Shown one piece after another: positions 18,886-28,432 of a stretch of 64,000 nt of DNA. How positions within the stretch are numbered: position 1 is the first letter of the stretch; the number at the start of each line of letters is the position of its first letter. The notes beneath the pieces are model-generated. The model saw only the letters and a list, made by a program, of their open reading frames with translations. It was not told the origin of the DNA and did not search any database. Source of the DNA: Bathymodiolus japonicus methanotrophic gill symbiont (GTDB lineage Bacteria; Pseudomonadota; Gammaproteobacteria; Methylococcales; Methylomonadaceae). The DNA is taken from the NCBI RefSeq assembly GCF_019721995.1, contig NZ_BLYC01000001.1, positions 186,001 through 250,000 on the forward strand. Reading direction: 5' to 3'. The translations under genes were made by a program, and so were the position numbers.

Positions 18886-19290
18886 ATGTCGTTAACCATA
18901 GGTAAATTAGCCAAACAAGCCAATGTAACGATAGAAACCATTCGTTATTATCAACGCAAAGGTTTATTAGTGGAGCCCGATAAGCCAGCAACAGGTTATC
19001 GGCATTATCCATCCGCAGCCATTTCCCGGCTTCGCTTTATAAAACGTGCTCAGCAAGCAGGTTTTACTCTAAAAGAAATTCTAGAATTATTGGCACTAGA
19101 TAACGAGCACTGCCAGGATGTACAAACATTGGCTGAACAAAAGCTTCGGCAAATTGATAATCAATTAAATGATCTAAATGCACTACGTAATGCCCTTGAT
19201 GATCTGCTTAAAGGTTGTCAACACGATCAATCCACGCAACGTTGCTCACTTATAGAAGCGCTTTCTAATCAGGCAGACTCTCAGTCCTGA
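18886..19290 (+). CDS. merR: MerR-family regulator, Hg(II)-type cysteines
   Basis: 134 residues: N-terminal winged HTH (IGKLAKQANVTIETIRYYQRKGL), a dimerisation helix, and three cysteines at 76, 111 and 120. The 35- and 9-residue spacing equals that of the Hg-binding cysteines of Tn501 MerR (82/117/126). MerR twists a promoter with long spacing to activate metal detoxification genes. Such a promoter lies 29 bp downstream, but no mer genes follow: an IS3-type remnant and a B element occupy the place. The regulator is therefore orphaned. Confidence 0.85.
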   Translation: MSLTIGKLAKQANVTIETIRYYQRKGLLVEPDKPATGYRHYPSAAISRLRFIKRAQQAGFTLKEILELLALDNEHCQDVQTLAEQKLRQIDNQLNDLNALRNALDDLLKGCQHDQSTQRCSLIEALSNQADSQS

Positions 19291-19318
19291 CCATTCCGAA
19301 AAATTATTTAAATTTCTC

Positions 19319-19350
19319 TTGACCCTGTTCCTATGATCAGGGGGTATGAA
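19319..19350 (+). promoter_or_regulatory. MerR-type operator/promoter without its target gene
   Basis: TTGACC and TATGAA are separated by 20 bp, longer than the normal 17, and the spacer holds a dyad (ACCCTG / CAGGGGGT), both hallmarks of promoters controlled by MerR-family activators. It points away from merR into IS debris. Confidence 0.7.
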
Positions 19351-19474
19351 ATGGTTTAATAAAACAGGACACTTCTAAAGACAGATTTATAATATCATTA
19401 GAGGTGAATATGAGTAAGCAAAATAAACCAAAAAGACCTGTATATGACCTTGAATTCAAACAAGATGCAGCCAA
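19351..19474 (+). mobile_element. left-end remnant of an IS3-type element
   Basis: About 60 bp of leader followed by the first codons of an IS3-type OrfA (19410 on, MSKQNKPKRPVYDLEFKQD), cut off by the B element at 19475. The exact left end is uncertain. Confidence 0.6.
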
Positions 19475-19754
19475 CTCTGAAAATCATGGAAACGGAGCTT
19501 AGCGAAGTGGTGATTTTTAGTCGCTGATAGGCGACAGGGCAATTCGCTGATTCGACGTGTGCTAGCAGCACGCGAGAGGAGCAAGAATTGCATTCCGAAT
19601 AGCCGTCCAGCCAGTGAGGTAGTAATGACGAAGCGGCTTTTGTGCGTAGTCGTTGTGGACGCAGGGTGATCAGGGCATCTCCCATCCGCTGCGTAGGTGA
19701 ACGAATTATGGCGACAGGAGTTCCGGAATTTCGTGAGGTAGCATGGCGCGCCTG
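19475..19754 (+). repeat. structured element B, copy 2
   Basis: 280 bp joining a truncated IS3 OrfA on the left to a truncated RelE-type toxin gene on the right. Neither host gene continues on the other side, so DNA was lost at the junction. The first bases read CTCTG rather than CGCTG. Confidence 0.88.
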
Positions 19755-19760
19755 TAATGA

Positions 19761-19907
19761 GGAAAGAGCGGAGGAATAAGGATTATTTACTTTTGGAAAG
19801 AAAATGTCTGTGAAATTTGGCTGCTTACACTTGATGCCAAAAGTAAAAAAGACTCAATTCCTGCCCATATTCTCAAACAAATAGCACAGGAGATTGAAAA
19901 TGGCTGA
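19761..19907 (+). pseudogene. RelE/HigB-type toxin, N-terminus lost
   Basis: The C-terminal about 48 residues of a RelE-family mRNA interferase remain: GGIRIIYFWKENVCEIWLL then SIPAHILKQIAQEIENG. The first half, including the start codon, is replaced by the B element. The stop overlaps the antitoxin start (ATGGCTGA), as in intact toxin-first operons of this type. Confidence 0.82.
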
Positions 19908-20187
19908 GCATAATATGGGCATGGAAATTTTAGAAGGGATAAAAGAAATTAAAAAATATAAAAACGGTAAAGTTCAGTTGAAAACAACAACTCTATCAGA
20001 CCCTTCACCTGCTCAAATTATCCGAAAAAATCTAAAAATTTCACAAGCTTCTTTTGCTAGCCTAATGGGCGTTAGTGTTCGTACAATCCAAGATTGGGAA
20101 CAAGGACGAAGGTCTCCAAAGGGTCCTGCAAAGTCTTTATTAAGGGTTGCAGAACAACATCCTGAAGTTTTTTCAGATATACACTAA
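19900..20187 (+). CDS. HTH-type antitoxin (HigA/NadS-like)
   Basis: 95 residues from the ATG at 19900, overlapping the toxin stop. The C-terminal half is an XRE-type helix-turn-helix (SQASFASLMGVSVRTIQDWEQG), the N-terminal half the toxin-binding region. In this family the antitoxin follows the RelE-like toxin and autorepresses the operon. With the toxin beheaded and its promoter removed by the B insertion, expression would need a new promoter. Confidence 0.85.
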   Translation: MAEHNMGMEILEGIKEIKKYKNGKVQLKTTTLSDPSPAQIIRKNLKISQASFASLMGVSVRTIQDWEQGRRSPKGPAKSLLRVAEQHPEVFSDIH

Positions 20188-20547
20188 AGATAATTAAAAG
20201 CATAACGAATGAGGATAGATTGTGAGGGCAACGCGAATCACAATCTTATCCTGCGGTATTAGGGTCAGAGTTATTGATTTTTTAAATCTTTCACTTTCCC
20301 TAGATCCTCCATGATGCCCTTTAATTCTAGAAACATCAGATAAACGCTGACTAATTTCATAAGTTATTGAATGTTTCTATCTACTCAACTTTTTCTTGCT
20401 CAGCCATTTAGTGGGTCGAACCCAGTTCACAGTTTTGTGAAGAAATCTGGATACGAAATCCTGCAGAATAGCCATCGATAAGGGCTAAGGTCATTCTCTT
20501 CGAGCTATTTTTTGTCTTTCACACCCAGATTTTACACAACAGCGAGG
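20188..20547. other. noncoding gap with a degenerate F-type repeat
   Basis: No gene seen. About 20425-20550 resembles the interior and right arm of palindromic repeat F (AGTTTTGTGAAGAAATCTG, AAGGGCTAAGG, GTCAACTG) at roughly two-thirds identity by eye. It abuts the 3' end of the exonuclease gene. Confidence 0.45.
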
Positions 20548-20605
20548 TCAACTGATATTTAACGGGAAGTAAGTAACGCTGAGAGGATTATTCTTCGCTG
20601 GCAAT

Positions 20606-20898
20606 CGCTGAAAATCAGGGAAACGTAGCCTAAGCGAAGTGAAGATTTTTAGTCCGCGATAGCCGTAGGGCCGTTGTTTTGTCGGAGTCTGAGCGTTAGC
20701 GAAGGTGGAGACAAAATAAAAGGCCATCCGACACGGCGTCAAGTCATTTGGAGCCTATGTTCCGACCCCTTGTTGGGTCGGGACGAGGTGACGAGGACGA
20801 ATCGGGGCCGCCGGAGGCATAAGTGGTCGCGTTAAGTTTTTGCCGCTTGCTTGGGCTGGGATGCCCAAAACAAGCTTTCGCAAAAATAGCGACTCCCC
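20606..20898 (+). repeat. structured element C, copy 2
   Basis: 293 bp inserted near the 3' end of the exonuclease-like gene, between codons for RRTRA and LPAKNN. The target duplication cannot be judged without an intact copy of the gene. Confidence 0.9.
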
Positions 20899-20980
20899 GC
20901 TCGTGTTCTTCTATAAGTTTCCTGGATAATAAACGCATCAGAACTGGCTCTATGTCGTGTCAGGCCAAGGTCTTTAATAA

Positions 20981-21184
20981 CTGAAGTTTCCCAATTATTG
21001 AGTAGCTGAAATACACAATGCTGGTGTATCGAGGTTTATTTTAGGTGGTTTTGCCATGTTTATAGCAAACCCCTACGTAATTCCCCTTAGGCAATAGCAT
21101 TTGAAACGAATGAAAAGACTATTTTTTTCATATAGTTGTAGCATAGTTTCAATTTTACCATAAATAATTATTGGGAAACTTCAG
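20981..21184. repeat. MITE D, copy 3
   Basis: 204 bp with an 8-bp duplication TTTAATAA (20973-20980 and 21185-21192) inside the exonuclease-like gene. Removing it restores the frame NRVIKDLGLTRHRASSD. Confidence 0.94.
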
Positions 21185-22114
21185 TTTAATAACACGGTTT
21201 TTAGTCTCATGCCAGAGTGCCATTTGCGGCTCAGTAAGAATATATTCCAGCGCGCTGATAGGAAAAGAATGGCCGATTCCGGCAGCTGTATATAATTCAA
21301 TTAACCACGGTTTATCCACGACCCAGCCATCGCTATAAACTATTTCGCCCTGCAAGAATTCATTGACCTCGGTTGCAACCTGTCGTGCCGGCTTGCCTCT
21401 TGTTTGTAATATATCTCTGTTAATATGATGAACCTGCTCAGCTTCCCCCCGTGTCAGGATAGTTTTCGCCTTATTTGAAAAATAATAACTCAAACAAGGG
21501 GCGGAAAAATAAAACCATGACAACTCAATACCCAAAAGAAAGAAAAGATGCCATCATTAACAAAATGCTTCCGCCCTTAAGTATGAGCGTACCTGAATTA
21601 GCTAAGGCCGAAAATATTCCTTACGGAACGCTGTATACGTGGAAGCAAACTTATGTTGATAAGAAGTGCAAAAACACTAAAAACACAAGCCATTCTCCTA
21701 TACAGTGGACAGCCGAGAAAAAATTATCAGCCATTATAGAAACAAGTACCCTGAGCGAGCAAGAGTGTAATGAATATTGTCGTACACATGGGCTTTATAA
21801 AGCTGAACTTGAGTCCTGGAAGACCCATTTTATTCATCAGTGTTCCCCTATCAATTGAGGCCGTGAAACTAACCTCGCCACAAGAGAGCTCATAAAGCAC
21901 TGTAAAGACATTCCTGTTATTATTGCGTTTTGAACTGCCCGAATGGTATACGAGCTGATACGAGATATTCTTGCCTGGAAAAATAATGGATTCACAAAAC
22001 GATCTCGTTTTTGAGCCTGTTGCTACCTAATCTCCAGAGCCTCGCTATATTTTTTATCCGATGGATGAATCAATTCTGGCTGTTGTGTTTTTGAAATCTC
22101 TTCAAACACGCGCA

Positions 22115-22374
22115 CGCTGTCAGCCCCGGACGGGCTGATAGTCTCCAGAAGGCGCAGGGAAATTTGCCAATCCGAAGTGCGCGATAGCGCGCGAGGGAGG
22201 CTAAAATTTTATCCCGAATAGCCGTAGAGCCATTTGTGATAGCCATGACTGAGCTGCCTTGTGCTCAGTCTGTGGCGGACGCAGGGCGGCTGGAGCATCT
22301 CCTATTCGCTGCGTAGGTGAACGAATTACGGCGACAGGAGTCCCGGAATTTCGTGAGGTAGCATGGCGCGCCTG
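22115..22374 (+). repeat. structured element A, copy 3
   Basis: 260 bp in the T1d transposase between ACACGCGCA and TTAAATTAT. Intact T1 copies read straight across this point with no base lost or duplicated, so this is the cleanest proof of the A ends. Confidence 0.95.
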
Positions 22375-22467
22375 TTAAATTATAGCTCATTGCAGTCAGG
22401 CGCATTTGATTTTCAAGTGAGCGGGTATTGGAAGACCAAGCTTTAGTTTCCTTGGAATTACTTTTAG

Positions 22468-22786
22468 CCCATCTTCGTCACTATTGATGATGTAGTTGTT
22501 ATAAATCAATTGGTTGAAATTTTAAAAAGTAGCCAGTTGGCACTACAGATTTTGTGTTTTTGTATAAAACGTTGGATTTTTTAGAGTATTTTTGTCGCAT
22601 GTAAATTACACTCAAATAATGATGATTTTTTTGACAAAAGTCAATGAATTTATCGACAAAAATAATATAAACGGCACTACAAAACTTTCAAAAAAAACAC
22701 CATTGATTTTAAAGAGAATTTTTCGACAAAAAACCGCTTAAACCGATGAATCAATGGCTTAGAAAGATGAAAGTGACGAAGATGGG
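22468..22786. repeat. MITE E, copy 3
   Basis: 319 bp with TTAG on both sides inside T1d, in the opposite orientation to copies 1 and 2. The empty site is visible in T1a and T1b. Confidence 0.94.
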
Positions 22787-23038
22787 TTAGTGTTATTGAA
22801 TGTCTTTTCAATCGTCCATCGCTTGAAATACAGCATGGCAATGGTTCCAGGGTTAATAGTCATTGGCAAGGTTGTCACAAACCGGTGAAGTTTTCCGGTT
22901 TCTGGATCACGGTAATCCACCACGTTAAATTTGATGCCCTTGTTTTCGTACACACTGTATGCTTCAACCCCTGTATTGATCTCATGGCGGGAGTCAAAAG
23001 GGATAGACTCAACCAGAGTCGCAATTGAATTTTCTTTT

Positions 23039-23192
23039 ACTCGATGTTCAAGTTTTCAGCTATAACTGGGCTAAGAAAAGTAAATTTTTCCGGCTTTGTT
23101 TTATAAGTGATTGATTTACAATGATGTTGATGCTTTCTTTGTCAGTAAAATTATCAATAAAATCAATCAGTTAAAAAACTTGAACATCGAGT
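23039..23192. repeat. MITE G, copy 2
   Basis: 154 bp with T2-type ends inside T1d. Compared with the empty site (TTTTCTTTTAGCATTG) three T residues are duplicated, agreeing with the 3-bp duplication of copy 1. Confidence 0.92.
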
Positions 23193-23304
23193 TTTAGCAT
23201 TGAAATCATGTAATTAGCATGTCGTTTCTGCCGATCCCACCAGACAAAGTCGGTGACGGCTTTATCGTAGACATAGAGATGTTTCTGAGAGCTGTTATTT
23301 CCCT

Positions 23305-23597
23305 CGCTGAAAATCAGGGAAACGGAGCCTAAGCGAAGTGATGATTTTTAGTCCGCGATAGCCGTAGGGCCGTTGTTTTGTCGGAGTCTGAGCGTTAGCG
23401 AAGGTGGAGACAAAATAAAAGGCCATCCGACACGGCGTCAAGTCATTTGGAGCCTATGTTCCGACCCCTTGTTGGGTCGGGACGAGGTGACGAGGACGAA
23501 TCGGGGCCGCCGGAGGCATAAGTGGTCGCGTTAAGTTTTTGCTGCTTGCTTGGGCTGGGATGCCCAAAACAAGCTTTCGCAAAAATAGCGACTCCCC
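23305..23597 (+). repeat. structured element C, copy 3
   Basis: 293 bp inside T1d. Intact T1 copies read ATTTCCCTTGTTTTGC here, while the flanks read ATTTCCCT and ATTGTTTTGC, so two extra bases remain at the right junction. Confidence 0.92.
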
Positions 23598-24016
23598 ATT
23601 GTTTTGCTTTTCAATATGATCTCGTAACACAGGTATTTCATGATGTCTCTGAGTTCCGTTTGTCACCAGACAAAGAAATCTGAGCAACCCACTTCTGAGA
23701 TTCAACGCGTAAATCCCCCCGGCCGCATAAACTTTCCCCTTGCTGTTTTTTTCAGTATGGCAGGCATGATCAATAAAATGTCCATCCGCTGCTTCTATGG
23801 TGTATTCGTCAAGTTCCGGGAATGCTTTAAGATAATCAATGCCTTGCGATAGCAGTGTTTCAGCGTGAAGATGATAGCTCTGCTGTTCAAATGCCTCAAG
23901 CATACTTGTTCGTCTATGCGACTTCAGTGATTTAAAATACGTTGAGTGGGGAAGCAGCTGGCCATAAATCTGTTCATTGGTTTGGAGGAAATGGCGACCA
24001 CTATCGACTACACTGA

Positions 24017-24443
24017 CGCTGAAAATCAGGGAAACGTAGCCTACGCTGAAAATCATGGAAACGGAGCTTAGCGAAGTGGTGATTTTTAGCCCCTGATAGG
24101 CGACAGGGCAATTCGCTGATTCGACGTGTGCTAGCAGCACGCGAGAGGAGCAAGAATTGCATTCCGAATAGCCGTCCAGCCAGCGCTGTCAGCCCCGGAC
24201 GGGCTGATAGTCTCCAGAAGGCGCAGGGAAATTTGCCAATCCGAAGTGCGCGATAGCGCGCGAGGGAGGCTAAAATTTTATCCCGAATAGCCGTAGAGCC
24301 ATTTGTGGTAGCCATGACTGAGCTGCTTTGTGCTCAGTCTGTGGCGGACGCAGGGCGGCTGGAGCATCTCCTATTCGCTGCGTAGGTGAACGAATTACGG
24401 CGACAGGAGTCCCGGAATTTCGTGAGGTAGCATGGCGCGCCTG
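24017..24443 (+). repeat. composite of C head, B head and full A
   Basis: 24017-24043 is the first 27 bases of C, 24044-24183 the first 140 bases of B, and 24184-24443 a complete A. No C or B tail follows; T1d resumes directly after A, with 114 bp of T1 missing (equivalent to 41936-42049). Confidence 0.9.
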
Positions 24444-25004
24444 GTTGGTGAATATGTTCAGAGAGTGGTAGGTCTTTAAGCATGGGTGATATCCGTTTAT
24501 GAGGTGATTAAAACGGAAATTTTTAGAAAATTTTTTCGGCAATTGCAAGCTTTATTTGAAATTATTTGTTGTTTTTTTACGGTGCCTACAGAGTGTCTAT
24601 TTGCTGTTATAAGTGATTAAAATCAAAAATATGGAAATATTCGAGTGGTGCTACCTTCAGGTAGGTTATAGGCTGCTTTGTTTAGGTACTTCTTCTTTCA
24701 ATGGGAACACTGATGATTTTATTAAAGGATCAGAGCAAAACGTGACGCAAGAAAAAACAGATAGAAACGTATTAAAACAATTACGTAGTGAAAACAAAAA
24801 ATTAAAGAAAGAGCTTAATCGCAAAGAGAAAGCACTTGCAGAAACAGTGGCCTTATTGGTGCTTAGAAAAAAGCTGGATGCGCTCTGGGAGGAAAACGAG
24901 GACGCTTAATTCCTCACTCAGAGCGCGTAAATTATGTCACATGGATCAATGAAGCCATTGGACAAGGTGCCAGAAAGGGCAAAGCCTGTGATATTGTTGG
25001 TATC

Positions 25005-26536
25005 ACTCGATGTTCAAGTTTTTGATATTGAGAAGGTAAAATCAGGTATTCTGAGGTTGTTGTAATTTTATCGGTGTAAGCCCATGTTAATGAATGCCCC
25101 AGCCACCTTTATCCAAAGCTATATTGACGATTTAAATGATTCGCTCAATCAGCTAAAACCCGGAGCCGCTTTGACACGGATTCAAGCCGCTTGATTGGGC
25201 ACTTGTTTAACGGGCATACTGCTAATGAACTCTGTTTGCTGGGCTAAGTTTGAGCGAGCAAGCCTTGGAGATTGCAAGGTAGCCGCATTATCCTGGGTGT
25301 TTCGTAAAGCAAGTATACCCTGGGACTGGTTGCTACGGGTGAGTGTGGTCTTAATTTTAAAACGTTATGCATTACTGAAGGTGTGTTGGCCTTTGATGAA
25401 TCAGACCGAGCACGATCTAAGTCTACAAAACGTATTTATAAGGTTTACAAGCAGAAACACAAAGGCTCCGGCGGGTATGTTAATGGACAAACGATAGTAT
25501 GATTGCTGCTAGTTACCTCATCCATTACAGTGCCTGTCGGTTTTTTCTTTTATATGCCGGATCCAGCCTTAAAGCAGTGGGATAAAGAAGATAAACGGTT
25601 GAAAAAGAGCGGTATAGCAAAAAAAGATCGGCCTATTAAGCCTGAACGTGACAGTGCCTACCCGACCAAAACAGAGATTGCATTAGGCTTATTAAAAGAG
25701 TTTAAAGTTGCGCATAGCCTGATTAAAATTAAAGGCGTACTGGCTGATGCGCTGTATGGTGAAAAGCCTTTATGGACGAAGCCGCTAAAGAATCTGGAGG
25801 CTCGCAGGTGATTAGCCAATTACGTAAAAACCAAAATATTGAATATAGAGGTAGAATAAGGTCAGTCGAGAGCTACTTTAATTCGATTAACAAAGGCATT
25901 GATCAGATAATACGTGTACGTGGCGGCAAAGAGATTAAAGTGACTGTCAGCAGTGCACGATTGAAGGTGAGTTCTCACAGTAAAAAACGCTTTGTCATTG
26001 CCTTAAAATATGACGGTGAAAACGACTATCGCTATTTAGTGGCGACAGACCTGACTTGGCGCACACAAGATATTATTCAAGCCTATACGTTGAGATGGCT
26101 GATTGAGGTTTTCTTTGAGGACTGGAAGCTTTAATGAAGGATGGGGGCGTGAGGCCAAACAATTAGATGAAGAGGGATCAAACCGTGGCCTGATTCTGAG
26201 TCTTTTGTTTGACCATTGTCTTCTCCTTCACCCAGAGCAAATAGCCCGCATTGAAAGCAAACTACCTGCGTATACCATAGGAAGCTTACAGCGCAAGTCT
26301 CAAATGGATGTACTGCTTGAGTTCATCACGTCATTGCTAGAGTTTCCAGATCCTGGTGATAAGCTGAAAGAGTTAGGTGAATTAATAAAGGATGTGTTTC
26401 AACTGATGCCATCAGGAAAACATATGATTGGCAGAGATTTAGGGCGCTTAGGGCCAACACCATCATTAAAGTATTGTTCTGCTGGGTGAAGGTAAGAGTT
26501 TGATGGCAATGGGATGGAAAAACTTGAACATCGAGT
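25005..26536 (+). mobile_element. IS4-type element T2, copy a (frameshifted)
   Basis: 1532 bp between inverted ends ACTCGATGTTCAAGTTTTT and AAAAACTTGAACATCGAGT, inserted in IS-X1 orfB. No target duplication is visible, and coding sequence of orfB is missing at the junction, suggesting an adjacent deletion. Confidence 0.9.
25083..26490 (+). pseudogene. T2 transposase, frameshifted
   Basis: IS4-superfamily DDE transposase with the Y-x2-R-x3-E-x6-K signature (YTLRWLIEVFFEDWK) and the catalytic Asp in GVLADALYG. Several frameshifts (near 25200, 25500, 25770 and 26130) break it; copy b at 40542 keeps the same C-terminal region open. Confidence 0.88.
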
Positions 26537-26871
26537 AATAATAAATTAAGCGAATATGAGCAACTTGCTATTTTAATGACCTGTAATGAGGACGAGTATG
26601 CCAATTTACCACCGAGTCAAATCGTCCCTATCCTGGCAGACAAAGGCATTTACATTGCCTCCGAATCATCATTTTATCGAGTGTTGCATAAAGCAGAACA
26701 AGTCACACATAGAGGGCGGGCTAAAGAGCGCAAAAACACCTCCAAGCCAACGAGTTATATCGCAGAAAAAGCGAACCAGGTATGGACGTGGGATATCAGC
26801 TACATGCCAACACCCATCGTGGGTCAGTTCTACTATTTATATATGATAGAGGACATTTATAGCCGAAAATC

Positions 26872-27164
26872 GGGGAGTCGCTATTTTTGCGAAAGCTTGT
26901 TTTGGGCATCCCAGCCCAAGCAAGCAGCAAAAACTTAACGCGACCACTTATGCCTCCGGCGGCCCCGATTCGTCCTCGTCACCTCGTCCCGACCCAACAA
27001 GGGGTCGGAACATAGGCTCCAAATGACTTGACGCCGTGTCGGATGGCCTTTTATTTTGTCTCCACCTTCGCTAACGCTCAGACTCCGACAAAACAACGGC
27101 CCTACGGCTATCGCGGACTAAAAATCTTCACTTCGCTAAAGCTCCGTTTCCCTGATTTTCGGCG
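26872..27164 (-). repeat. structured element C, copy 4
   Basis: 293 bp, inverted, in IS-X1 orfB. The dinucleotide AT is present on both sides (26869-26870 and 27165-27166); removing one AT and the element restores RKIVGAEVYEQES in frame. Confidence 0.92.
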
Positions 27165-27244
27165 ATAGTCGGGGCTGAAGTGTATGAACAAGAAAGTGGC
27201 GAAGATGCCGCTACACTACTTGAGCGTAGCCTATTAAAGGAAAA

Positions 27245-27504
27245 CAGGCGCGCCATGCTACCTCACGAAATTCCGGGACTCCTGTCGCCGTAATTCGTTC
27301 ACCTACGCAGCGAATAGGAGATGCTCCAGCCGCCCTGCGTCCGCCACAGACTGAGCACAAAGCAGCTCAGTCATGGCTACCACAAATGGCTCTACGGCTA
27401 TTCGGGATAAAATTTTAGCCTCCCTCGCGCGCTATCGCGCACTTCGGATTGGCAAATTTCCCTGCGCCTTCTGGAGACTATCAGCCCGTCCGGGGCTGAC
27501 AGCG
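27245..27504 (-). repeat. structured element A, copy 4
   Basis: 260 bp, inverted, in IS-X1 orfB between AAGGAAAA and AATGATG. Exact removal restores SLLKEKMMYNPLVLHSDNG in frame with no duplicated bases. Confidence 0.93.
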
Positions 27505-28199
27505 AATGATGTATAACCCATTGGTGCTCCATTCTGATAATGGCGCACCAATGAAATCACTCACCTTGCGCAGCAAAATGTATGATTTAAACTTAACCAG
27601 CTCATACAGCCGCCCACGAGTGAGTAATGACAAGCCTTATTCTGAAGCTTTGTTTAGAACGGTAAAGTATTGTCCTGACTGGCCTGGCAGTGGCTTTGAT
27701 AGTCTTGATGAAGCCCGGGAATGGGTAGGTAACTTTGTCGAATGGTATAACAACGAGCACCGGCACAGCAAAATAGAATTCGTCACACCTGCGGAACGAC
27801 ATGAAGGAAAAGACAAAAATATTCTTGAAATGCGAGATAAATTATATCTCCAGAAGAAAAAAGAAAAACCTTCCAGATGGTCTGGCTCAACCAGAAACTG
27901 GGATGCTACAGGGCCAGTTTCATTAAATCCTGACAGGACTGATGAAGCGGCTTAAATAATTTAGGCGAAAACTATCTTGAAAAACACCGGCTTCTACACT
28001 CCAGTACGTCCAGCCAGGAGCTTGCTGTATCAGACTGCAATACTTTTTACCTGAACTTAAGACGATACCAATTTCTATGGGGTAACTTGTCACGCCAAAC
28101 CCAGAGGCTTCGATATCAATAACATTGGGAGGTAGTTGCTGTTTCATGGTATTTCAGTGTGTGCGGGAAAGATGCGAAAATATTCTATCGTTTAACCTA

Positions 28200-28432
28200 G
28201 AAACCGCAGTTGAGTGCTATATAGCAGTGTAAGCCGCTGAATATTAAAAATAATGATCGTAAAAACGTGTCACCTGTTGGGTGAGTGTCTTCCGCTGAAC
28301 AGTTTTGTGAATAAATCTGCGCACCAAACCCTGCGTTACAGCTCTTGCTAAGGGCTAAGGCTAAGGCTATTGCTTGCGAGCTGCGCCTTCATGCACAGAT
28401 TTTCCACAAAGTCTGTGCTCAACTGCGGTTTC
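28200..28432. repeat. palindromic repeat F, copy 1
   Basis: 233 bp with 15-bp perfect inverted ends GAAACCGCAGTTGAG / CTCAACTGCGGTTTC in the spacer upstream of ybgC. A second copy sits inside the tol operon at 30013. Confidence 0.85.

Larger units (their letters stand above)
21835..24715 (-). mobile_element. IS4-type element T1, copy d (heavily interrupted)
   Basis: Ends CATCAGTGTTCCC and GGGAACACTGATG with a perfect 8-bp duplication ATTTTATT (21827-21834, 24716-24723) in IS-X1 orfA. Inside are A (22115), MITE E (22468), MITE G (23039), C (23305) and a C-B-A composite (24017-24443) that replaces 114 bp. The transposase on the minus strand is destroyed. Confidence 0.93.
21517..24909 (+). pseudogene. 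IS-X1 OrfA, split by T1d
   Basis: Codons at 21517-21834 and 24724-24909 join exactly after removing T1d and one copy of its 8-bp duplication (HFI then KGSEQN). The N-terminal helix-turn-helix (SVPELAKAENIPYGTLYTWKQ) and a C-terminal leucine-zipper-like coil (LKQLRSENKKLKKELNRKEK) match IS3 OrfA proteins. Confidence 0.85.
24910..27955 (+). pseudogene. IS-X1 OrfB (rve integrase-type transposase), in pieces
   Basis: Pieces at 24910-25004 (SERVNYVTWINEAIGQGAR), 26537-26870 (NKLSEYEQLAILMTCNEDEY, VWTWDISYMP with the first catalytic Asp), 27165-27244 and 27505-27955 (LHSDNGAPMKS with the second Asp, YSEALFRTVKY with the Glu). T2a, C and A separate them. C and A removal restores the frame; at T2a some coding sequence is missing. 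The gene is dead. Confidence 0.85.
21446..27989 (+). mobile_element. IS3-type element IS-X1, itself hit by at least four insertions
   Basis: Flanked by GCTTC at 21441-21445 and 27990-27994. The ends share an inverted segment (GATAGTTTTCGCCT at 21459 and its complement near 27962). Without its passengers (T1d, T2a, C and A) it would be about 1.6 kb, with orfA and a -1-frame orfB as in IS3. It is the outer shell of the nest in the exonuclease gene. Confidence 0.85.
20548..28147 (-). pseudogene. 3'-5' exonuclease-like protein, inflated by nested insertions
   Basis: The N terminus is at 28147-27990 (NVIDIEASGFGVTSYPIEIG, with the DxE pair of a DEDD exonuclease). The middle is at 21445-21185 (EQVHHINRDILQTRGKP, YSDGWVVDKPWLIEL) and the end at 20980-20899 and 20605-20548 (LGLTRHRASSDAF, with the last acidic residue). 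Joined, they give about 180 residues of one protein. Between them lie IS-X1 with its 5-bp target duplication GCTTC, MITE D and element C. The role of the intact protein is inferred from the DEDD pattern; no substrate is known. Confidence 0.85.

Noticed and set aside
22115-22374. Element A as a group I or group II intron
   Set aside because: No group II ends (GTGYG...AY), and the left flanks do not end uniformly in T as group I requires. Size is too small and no core motifs were recognised.
20606-27504. CRISPR array suggested by many repeats
   Set aside because: Repeat units are 154-320 bp, irregularly spaced and nested; no short repeat-spacer periodicity and no cas genes.
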